Shown here piece by piece: positions 1 to 10,000 of a DNA stretch of 64,000 nt (within the stretch, counting starts at the first letter, position 1; every line of letters starts with the position of its first letter). The stretch spans positions 37,714,922-37,778,921 of the forward strand of contig NC_054743.1 in assembly GCF_018143015.1 (NCBI RefSeq). The letters are read 5' to 3'. The notes below the pieces were generated by a model. It saw nothing but the letters and a program-made list of their open reading frames with translations, was not told the origin of the DNA and did not search any database. Source of the stretch: Lytechinus variegatus (taxonomy: Eukaryota; Echinodermata; Echinoidea; Temnopleuroida; Toxopneustidae). The translations under genes were made by a program, and so were the position numbers.

Positions 1-380
1 TGAATCGAAGATCTTGTCATCTGATCATCTCTTCTAAAGGATGACGAGATCCGGGATCTTGTCATCTGATCATCTCTCCTACAAGATGTCGACATGACGA
101 GATTCGGGACCTTGTTATCTGATCATCTCTTCTACAAGATGTTGACATGACGAGATCTTCTATCTCGTCATGTCTACATCCAGTGGAAGAGATGATTAGG
201 TGTCATGATCTCGTAACTCGTCATATCTACATCTTGTAGGAGAGATGATCAGATGACAAGATCCCGGATCTCGTCATGTCGACATGTCAACATGATGAGA
301 ACCTGGATCTTGTCATCTGATCATCTCTTCTAAAAGATGTCAACATGATGAGATCAGGGATCTCGTCATCTGATCTTTTG
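1..380. repeat. Short-period satellite with inverted units
   Basis: Units of about 55-60 bp built from GATCATCTCTTCTACAAGAT and GTCGACATGACGAGATC recur in direct orientation, then in inverted orientation from about 165 to 275, then direct again. The array is cut by the window edge. Confidence 0.85.
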
Positions 381-1530
381 CTATCATGATGTCGACTTCC
401 CAAGATAATTATCACAACATCTCGGTGCCACTTTTAAGCTTCCATAATATTCACACTTCATCTACTCACAGGAAAAATCTGAATATCTCAAGAGCTCCAT
501 TCCTGAGAAAACATAGTGCAAGGTCTTGTATCTTCTTTAGAATATGTGGGAACTTCTGTACACATAATCAATGTTGACTCTCAAATCTCCTGTACAGAGA
601 ATCCTTGTACAATTGCCGAGGTTGGCCTGATGGACGATGCCAAAGTGAAGCTTGCGAGCTTTTGAATATATTGTGAGGTAGCCTCACCAACTGCATAAGG
701 ATTCTCTCATATCAACCTGTATCGGTTCAAGAAATGCCTTGTTTATGTTATTGCAACAGCTGAATGCAAAATTGTTTTTGAAAATATGCTTGTAAAAAAA
801 GAAAAGAAAAAATAGTATTGTGAACAAGTCAAACAAAAGGACAATATTTTAAAACTTGATTGGACATTAGTTTTGGTCTCGACGTAAATGTGTTTTCTAC
901 ATACCTGCCAACTATTCAGATTTTTGAGCTTTCAAACTAAAAATTCTGGATAGTTCAGATTTTTGAAATTCTTCATGATGGTTAATTCAATCTTAAAGTT
1001 CAAAGATTTTATATATAAATTAATTGGAAAAAATCACCCATCTTTTCAATTTGGTGATTTTATACTATCAATGTTGGCAGTTTTGGACTGGCATTGTGTA
1101 TAGCTAAAATGTTTTGCTCTCTGAATGTGAAGTGGCAAGTGGGCTCTCAATTTCTTGAGTAAATCATGGAAAAAAGTGAGAACCCTCTTTCAAGGAAGGA
1201 AGAACAAAAACAGTAAATACAGTTCCAAAAAGACTGAAACACTAAAGAGGAATTTTCATTCTTTAATGGCTTTGGATCAGGGAAATTTCTTTTCTTTTTT
1301 TTTAAAGTTGTCCAACATTTTATTGTTCTTTTGGAATGATTTTCAACTCTTAATGGAAAGTATTTTGATTCGTCAGGTTTGTAATAAATCATCAAATTTG
1401 TTATTTTTGTTTGACAAAAATCAAATGGTTTTGTCAAGCAAAAACAACAAATTTGGTATTTTGATATTATTGAATTTGATGCTATTGTTGCATGGTACTG
1501 GTAACTGCATTTGATGTCAGGAAGTTAATG
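381..1530. other. Non-coding stretch upstream of the NOX2-like exons
   Basis: AT-rich sequence with no exon I can support. I looked for the NOX N-terminal helices and did not find them. The last 80 bases (about 1450-1530) resemble the tandem unit at 2539-3245. Confidence 0.5.
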
Positions 1531-2535
1531 CCAGGGGCATATGCAGGATTTTTTTTTGGGGGGGTGGAGAAGTTTTGGAAAGTGGACTTTTGCTAAATTT
1601 TCCTGAAATATACATTTATTTTTAATCATCGACCAAAAAAGCTAAGGGGGCGGCAATTTGACAACCCAATTTTCTTTTTCAAACGTAAAAAAAGGGCGAT
1701 TTATTAACCCTATCTAGGCCGGGGTATTTTGGGAGTTCCTATGGCCGGGGGGGGGGCCTCCCAGCCCCCCCCTAAGATCTCGGCCGTCGACCGCGCGATC
1801 GCGCCGAAAATTGGCACACGGGTTGCCTGGGACATAATCTACAAGATTGTATAGTAATTTATTTCATGCGAATCGCTATTAAGTGATTATGCTAATTTAT
1901 GCGTAATTAGTATGCGAAATCATACTTTTTCCTCTAACTCCCTAAATAAAGCTCCAAATGTACTAATTTTTGGTATAGAAACTCTTTGAAGTGTCCTAAG
2001 CAAGAGTACATGAAAAAAATTGTGATATCAAATCATTTTCTTATGTATTGTTTTTTGCTATTTCTTATGTATTTCTTTGTTTTTTGGACCTTTTGTTTTT
2101 CATTGTTTTTTCAATGAAATTTGTTGGGGACTCTTCTGTGATCATAAAAAGCATAAAATGAATACATTTAGACTAGCAGAACTAAAAATAATCATACATT
2201 TATGAAATTTGGTTTGCATTGACTTTGTACACGAAATCAAGTTTTTGAGCAATTTTCGGTCTGACATGCACTTACATAATGTTACGTAATTTCGGAACCA
2301 CGTACCCGGGTGACGCAAAATTGGTCTCAAAAGTTGCGCAAGACTTGAAAGTAAAAACTCAGCGAGTGGCGCAGTCAAAAAATTTCGCACGGCGAAAATA
2401 TCGAGCAATTCATTGAGGGGGGGGGTTCCGAGGCCCCCTCCCGGCCTAGATAGGGTTAAACGCAGATGCACAAAAGTAGACCTTTCGCATTTTGTGAACG
2501 CAAACCCGCACCCCCTGCAATGCATATGCCCCAGG
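1531..2535. mobile_element. Inverted-repeat DNA element, about 1 kb, with TTAATG target duplication
   Basis: Ends are CCAGGGGCATATGCA on the left and TGCATATGCCCCAGG on the right, and TTAATG flanks both sides (1525-1530, 2536-2541). A second inverted pair lies inside: ACCCTATCTAGGCCGGG near 1707 and CCGGCCTAGATAGGGTT near 2442, each beside a long G or C run. No transposase is seen, so it is non-autonomous. Confidence 0.8.
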
Positions 2536-2538
2536 TTA

Positions 2539-3245
2539 ATGCAAAGTATTTTGACATTTTTAGTGAGTTTAATGTAGGCCCTAATTGTTCCAACTGAATT
2601 TGTTGCAATTGTTATACAGTAGTGGTAACTGAAAAGAATTTGTTGTCAGGACGAAGATTGCTTGTTGCTCTTAAGAATATATCAAGGAGTTCCAGCTAAT
2701 CTCCTTCGCAGCCTGCTTACTGTGACAGCAGTAGTCTCAGTATGAGACTGCGAAGGAGATTTGCTAAAACTCTATATCTTTATTTAAATGCAGAGTATTT
2801 TGACATTGCTAGAGAATTTAATGTAGGCCCTAATTGTTGTAACTGAATTTGTTGCGATTGTTATACAGTAGTGGTAACTAATAAAAATAATTTGTTGTTG
2901 GAATGAAGATTGTTTGTTGCTCTTAAGGATATATAGGAGTTTTGGTTTATCTCCTTTGCAGCCTGCTTGAAAATCATACTGTGACGGCAGAAATCTCAAT
3001 CAGGCTGCTAAGGAGAAAAGCCAAAACTTCTCTATATCCCTAATGCAGAGTATATTGACATTGTAGTGAATTTGATGTAGGCTAGGTTTGTAACCGAATT
3101 TGTTGCAATGGTTATAACGAATTTTTTGTCAGAATGAAGATTGTTGCTCTTATAGGAGTTATAGCTAATCTCCTTCGCAGTCTGCTTGACACTCATACTG
3201 TGATAGAAGAATTATCAGTCAGACTGCAAAGGAGATTAACATCCT
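2539..3245. repeat. Tandem repeat, about 250-bp period
   Basis: Units start at about 2539, 2787 and 3042, each with AATGCARAGTATWTTGACAT near the start and an imperfect hairpin (CTCCTTCGCAG ... CTGCGAAGGAG) near the end. Part of an earlier unit precedes the element at 1531, and the start of a fourth unit follows the element at 3244-3749. Confidence 0.8.
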
Positions 3246-3749
3246 TAAAGGGGAAGTTCACCCTGAAGAAAACTTTGTTGTAAAAATAGCAGAAAAAATA
3301 GTAAAAAATATTGGTGAAGGTTTGAGGAAAATCTGTTAAAGAGTAAAAAAGTTATTAGAGTTCAAAATTTGGGATTTGTGACGTCATAAACGAGCAGCTG
3401 CCCCATGTGTTATGTAATATAAAATGTATGAATTTCAAATTTTGTATGGTTCCTGATGACTTAATTTTGTTTTCTTTTCATGATCGGGTGTGGAATGATA
3501 TGTCTATTGATATACAAAAGTTACAGTAAAAACCATTTTCTATTTTCTGAGGAAATGACATTTCATTGATTTTTTACCATTCACTATGTATAAATGCTGC
3601 TCGCATATGACGTCACAAATCAAATAATTGAAATTCTAATAACTTTTTAATTATTTGATGAATTTTTCTCAAACCTTCGGCAATATTTTTTATTATTTTT
3701 TCTGCTATTGTTACAATAAACTTTTTGTCGGGGTGAACTTCCCCTTTAA
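3244..3749. mobile_element. TTAA-flanked foldback MITE, family A, copy 1
   Basis: Both ends read TTAAAGGGGAAGTTCACCC in inverted orientation. The arms stay complementary for about 150 bp, up to GTGACGTCATA. TTAA at each border suggests a piggyBac-type target. It sits between two units of the 250-bp tandem repeat, so it inserted after the repeat formed. Confidence 0.85.
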
Positions 3750-3949
3750 TGCAGAGTATTTTGACTTTGCAGTGAATTTTAGTAAATATTTTATAATATG
3801 TTATATTTTATAATATGTTACTTGCTGGCAAGTGTTGACTGGATTTGATGTATTTTGAATTTGTCTCCTCAGGAATTTCGAGGTTCTATTAAAACTTACA
3901 AAAATATTAACTATATCTGTATTTGTTTGTTTATCACAGGTGTGCTTTC

Positions 3950-4235
3950 TGACTATTACATGACAAATAAACGTCAAATGCATTACAAATTGATGAATGT
4001 AAAAAACAAATTAAAAAATGAGAATGAGGAATTAAAATGTTGCAATGACAAACTTTGAAAAAAGTTTGTCAAATTAGACCACTTTTCATGACAAATTAAA
4101 ATTCGTCATGTTATGGTGCATGACAAATCTATAATGACAAATCTTTGGCATGACAAATTTATTAATTTGTTAAATTAAACCACAGTAATGACGAATTTAT
4201 ATTTGTCAATTGACAAAGTTATCTTTTCAGTGTTG
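3950..4235. repeat. TGACAAAT-rich degenerate inverted repeat
   Basis: TGACAAAT or its complement recurs about every 20-40 bases, making several small hairpins just upstream of the first NOX exon. Probably a decayed MITE. Confidence 0.4.
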
Positions 4236-4455
4236 AAGTCAGCTTATACATGTAAATGTTTAACGCTGATCTATTTATTTCCAGACTTTTTATAATCTAT
4301 CCAGCATTGATTTGTGTAAAGTTACAGCTATATTTTTATTATGTAAAATTTAGTTTGATTGATTATTGTTTATGTCTATTTGACACCTGTTCCCTTCATG
4401 GTAGCTTGTGTGTCATTGATAAATTTTTTTCTATCTGCTCCTTAGAATCTTCCAG

Positions 4456-4564
4456 CGGGTCTCGGTCTAATTGAACAGGGCCTGATCCCGATCGCTGGTT
4501 GGACCGGAGCTGTTCTCACCATCGCTCTAATCCTCATGTTCTCATCCGCAACAGAATTCATCAG
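4456..4564 (+). CDS. NOX2: NOX2-like exon a (membrane helix)
   Basis: Follows an acceptor ending cttccag; the first two bases finish a codon begun upstream. It reads [20 protein letters not shown] and on to SSATEFIR, the helix before the haem-binding helix in NOX2. The donor is GTTAGG, leaving two bases of an Arg codon. At least one further exon upstream is required. Confidence 0.9.
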
Positions 4565-7037
4565 GTTAGGAATAAAACGGAACTTCTCCATGTCCTCATT
4601 GAGGTCCCATGACATTTGCTCCGGCGACAATTGCTCCGATGTAAAATCTACATGTTAAGGCAAACATAAGACCTAACCTCCAAAACTAAATAAACAAAAA
4701 TACCTCTATTTCGTAGTGTATATGTTTTTACTTGTCAAATTATTACTGAAATGGATCTTTTTTTTTCTTTATTTATTTATTTATTATTATTTTTTTTTTG
4801 GGGGGGTGGGCTTTTTTTTAACAAAAAATCCCCCCTCCTTTGGAAAATCCTGGATCGCAAACGAGATCAACCTCACTTCATCCATCGATAACCATGGAGG
4901 GTCCCGTAACACAAAGGTTAGCGATTAATTGTACGCTTGATTTCAACGATTGATTGTACATCGTAGTCAATGCACAATCAATTGTTAAAAATGTTCTGTG
5001 ATGATTGCTAAGTTTTGTGTTATGGGCCCCTGGTTAATTCATGTGGTTAGAATAATCGAGTATTCTGAGGGAAGAAGTTCTTTTATATCATAATTGTCCT
5101 TGTGAAAGAATGACGGAGAATACACAATGTCAATGGTGAACATATACTTTTTGCCAGTCATTTGTTCTCTTCTTTTTCTGAAAACGGCCCCCACGGCTTA
5201 TAATGCTGGACTGCACCGCCACTGCTCTCTTAAGTGCATGCGAAAAATATATGGTTTAACTTTGAAACATTTCAAAGTAAGTCATTCTGGCCTACCTCCT
5301 TCATCCGGAAGACAGTTAAAATTTTCATTAGACAACGTTCGATGAACAATAATTACAATGATGTCATATGGTACATTTTTTAATCATTTTCTTCTCATGC
5401 AAGTTGTGAATATCATATAGTTAATCATTTTTGTCTGGAATTATATTTTAAGTACTCTTTATTTATGCTTAATGCCAAAAATGGTAACATATTACGTTTA
5501 TTATGTTATGAAAAATGCATTATACGAATGTTATGGATGTAGAAGAAAACAATAAATCAAATCATATCATTTCTCGCTACTCATTTCAGGCGTTCGTATT
5601 TCGAGACTTTCTGGATCACGCATCATCTCTTCATCGTCTATTTCGCTATGATACTTGCCCATGGTGTAGGGTGAGTAAAAAAAAACAGGCAACAGTTTCT
5701 TGGTGTAGTATTTCTGAGATGTGTATTCGATTTGGGAAAGTTAATATTAAATGACATCAATGAATATATGGCGCGATATTGTCCTTTTTATTGCAAACGA
5801 AAGCCTATTTTTAAAGGAATTTCTTAGACTTGCAGAATATAGAAATCATATGATTATTAAAAAATGCTCAAAAATTATTAGATATTATGATTGGTTGGTG
5901 AAAAATGGGGATCGGGGGATATCAATCATTTTTTTCTTGAATAATTTATTTGTAGTGATGAGCTAACAATGATATTTGGAAACTGAATTGGATTAAGATT
6001 TACTTTTAGTCAAATTCATCTAACTTTCATATACTAGTTCCTTCGTATGTGACCAGCCCTAAATACAAGCCGCTTTATGACATATCATCCTCATTATTAT
6101 CATTATGATTATTGAGACCAATTATCTCAAATCAATGGATAACTTGTGTTTATGTTTCAGTGGTATCATCCGCTCACAAACAAATCTTGATCGCCATGAT
6201 GTAGTGTTCTGTTCTGAAAACCTTGATCAATGGAGTCCAACATCAGACAGATGTGAAGATCCGGTATTTAAAGACGGATCCGCTGCGGTGAGTATGATTT
6301 CAGAGGTCTGGGTACGATTCGTCAAATGGATGCTGGTTTTGAAAGATATATATATAAGCAGAACAAAAAAAAGTTTTTCATTCCAAATCGGAGGTGATTT
6401 GGTCAGAGAAAAAAAATGGACAAGCAAATTTCTACATTTTAGAATACTAACCTGATTTCCAGCACCCCAGCACCACCCGCTTCCGATGCAGAGTCATATA
6501 TTTTCGGAATGTTGGTAATTCCCCCAAGTTGGGCGAGGATAAGTTTTTTTTTTCCAGAGAAAGTGCAACGCGATTTAGTTATTCATGGCACTATTTTCAA
6601 ACTTGATTTAGAATACTTTGGTGCTTTTGCATTTGTGATATTTTTACATTTTTAAAGGGGTATTTTGCTTCAATAGGTATGTTGTATGTGGAGGAAGCAA
6701 CTGCCCCTCTGTGGCCCAAGTAGGCCGACGTACTTTCATAGTAAGGTCGGTCATGCATTTGAGGGAGAAACCCTATCTACAAAAAGTTGAAGAAAAACCT
6801 CTTGGTCAATTTCTTTCAAAGACTATTTGCACTATCATGATTTTATCCGTTGTGGTTTTAAGTACAAAGTCAGACAAATTATTACATTTGGGGTCTTGAT
6901 TTTTTCTTTGTCTTCTTACGACCATTCTGCCATGAGTACAGTTAGTAAAGTACATGAAACATTTGTTATGACCGTGAGGTGCAACCTTGTGTAATGCCAA
7001 ACCAATGTTGTACTTTTCTTACAGGGAGAGTCCAGGC

Positions 7038-7073
<36 letters not shown>

Positions 7074-10000
7074 AATAAAAAGAGTAAAATTCACAGAGCA
7101 AAATGCTGAAAATCTCATCAAAATCGGATTACAAATAATGAAGTTATCGAATTTTCAAGATATGCATTTTTCCGATGCAGTTCTAGGAATGTCTTTATGA
7201 ATATTCATTAGGTGGGCTGATGATGTCATATCCCCACTTGTTCTTTTTTTTATAATCTTATTATATGAAATTAGGTTTATTAAAAAATTTTCTACCAAGA
7301 ACTAAAACAATTGGATTGACAACAGATTAAATGCATAAGTTATTTATTGCCGCAACATATTTCATCACAATGGAGACACATCATTTACAAATGAAACATT
7401 TATGATTTCATCTAATAACATAAGAAAGGGGAAAGTGGGGATGTGTCATCATCAGCCCACCTAATGAATATTCATGACGATGTGCACGTAGCTGTTTTCA
7501 CAAAATATTGCTTAACTTTGAAATTCAATAACTTTGTTATTTGTCACCCGATTTTGATAAAATATTCAGCATTTTGCTTAGTGAATTGTACTCTATTTAG
7601 TAAGCTATAAATATTTTCAGCCAGGACAACCCCTTTAAGAGGGTGCCACCTGGGTCTGGAACGTTAACCCATTTTCAATCTCTACCTTGTTTACAGAGTT
7701 ACAAGTGGGTGACCGCTCCCCTCATCATCTACTTTATTGAGAGGAGTATCCGCTTCTGGAGGAGCTGTCAGAAAGTCACTCTAACAAAGGTAAGCATATT
7801 ACACTCATGATATAGAAACTGAGATGGATAAAACTAGGGGGTGTAGATAGGGGGATGTCCGAGTAGTTAAAAAGGAAGAGATGAAATAGGAGGAAAGGGC
7901 AAATAAGAGACAGTGAAGAAGAAAAAAGAAGAGAAAGAAGCAAAAAAGAAGCAGGATGTAGCATAGGAAGTAAAAAGAAAGAGAGGCTTCTATCGTTTAA
8001 ATCTGTATTACCCTTATTATTCGATTGAGAGAAAAAAAATACACAGCTCATACGCTGATGTCGCTATATTGGGTAAAACTAATATCAAAATAATAATAAT
8101 AATTATACTTGCTTATATAGCGCTTAATACTTACTTTGTCAGAAGTCTCTAAGCACTCTACAGTATGCAGCATATATACCCTAGCTTTAGCAGTGCAGCT
8201 GTTACGCGCGCTGCGTTTCAAGGAATAAATTCCTGCCAGGTACCCATTTACCTCACCTGGGTTGAGTGCAGAACATTGCGGATCAATTTCTTGCTGAAGG
8301 AACTTACGCCATGGTTGGGATTCGAACCCACGACCCCCTGTTTCAGAGTCCGGAGACTAATCCACTGGGCCACAACGCTCCACATAAAGTTTACACTTTG
8401 AACATGAACAAAATGAACTTGAAATCATGTGCTTATTATTACAGGTTGTGAAACATCCATCGAAGGTAATTGAGCTTCAGATGAAGAAGAAAGGATTTAA
8501 GATGGAAGCCGGTCAATACATCTTTCTTAAATGTCCATCCATCTCACACGTACAGTGGCATCCATTTACTCTTACATCGGTAAGTATAAGCTACATTATC
8601 ATGGGATCATCAACAATCCGTCTATTTTGAAAATAGACATCACTTTCTGCTCTCGCAGACCTACCCCCCCCAATGAAAAATAAGGAAAGAAAAAGAAGGG
8701 TGAACTTTGATATTATTTTCTGAATATTATGTCCAGATCGATCACAAAATTTTTGGGTAATAAAAATGTCGAAATCTTTGCTCGGTTGCTTCGCTTGCTC
8801 GCACTTTTTTTTAAAGATTGATTTTACCCGATACGCCATAGCCCCCTCACAATTTTTGGCTCATCACGGCACTGAATACGAAGGAATGGCATAAGTAAAA
8901 CGAACCATGAATTCTAATTCACACATTGCACTTACAATGGTTCTGATTATTTGATACAGGCCCCGGAAGAGGATCATTTTAGTGTTCATATCCGTATAGT
9001 TGGTGATTGGACTTCTGATCTATTCAAAGCTATGGGAGCTGACAAGCCAGAGCAACAATCACAGGACGATCTAGCTAGGTAAATCTTTTTACCGATTCCT
9101 TCCACAACATTCTTCAATTCGCTAAAATATATCCTGATATTTGTTCATTTATTTCGTATATTTTTTATGATATATGTGGTGCGTTCTTTTTCTCTCCCAG
9201 TATATACAGACATTGCAGTTATTAAAGGGGAAGTTCACCCTGACAAAAAGTTTATTGTAAAAATAGCAGAAAAAATAATAAAAACTATTGCCGAAGGTTT
9301 GAGAAAAATTCATCAAATAATTAAAAAGTTATTAGAATTTCAATTATTTGATTTGTGACGTCATATGCGAGCAGCATTCCTACATAGCGAATGGTAAAAA
9401 ATCAATGAAATGTCATTTTCTCAGAAAATTGAAAATGGTTTTCACTGTAACTTTTGTATAACAATAGACAAATCATTTCACACCCGATCATGAAAAGAAA
9501 ACAAAATTAAGTCATCAGTAACCATACAAAATTTGAAATTCATACATTTTATATTATATAACACATGGGGCAGCTGCTCGTTTATGACGTCACAAATCCA
9601 AAATTTTGAACTCTAATAACTTTCTTACTCTTTAACGGATTTTCCTCAAACCTTCACCAATATTTTTTACTATTTTTTCTGCTATTTTTACAACAAAGAT
9701 TTCTTCAGGGTGAACTTCCCCTTTAAACAAAAGCGGAAAATTGTTACTTTTTTCTTCTAAACATTAAATCAAAACTCATTACCTCCTTCTCTGTATATGA
9801 TTTTGTTTCTCTCTTCTTCTTATCCTTCTCTCCCTTTATACCTCGCTCTCTGAACCACCCTTCTCCCTGGCAATTTGCTCTCTACTATATAATTTACCCA
9901 TATTCCCTAAAACTTTGGACTGATATATCGAATAAAAGCTAGTCTGGAATTTCCTCCAACCAATTTATGAAGTACAAAGTGATTCATACGATTGTATGTA

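Noticed and set aside
386..577. Possible N-terminal exon of the NADPH oxidase
   Set aside because: The translation lacks the hydrophobic helices and motifs expected of the NOX N-terminus, and no matching splice phase is seen.
2142..2525. 127-codon minus-strand open frame
   Set aside because: It lies wholly within the inverted-repeat element at 1531-2535 and shows no protein family signature.
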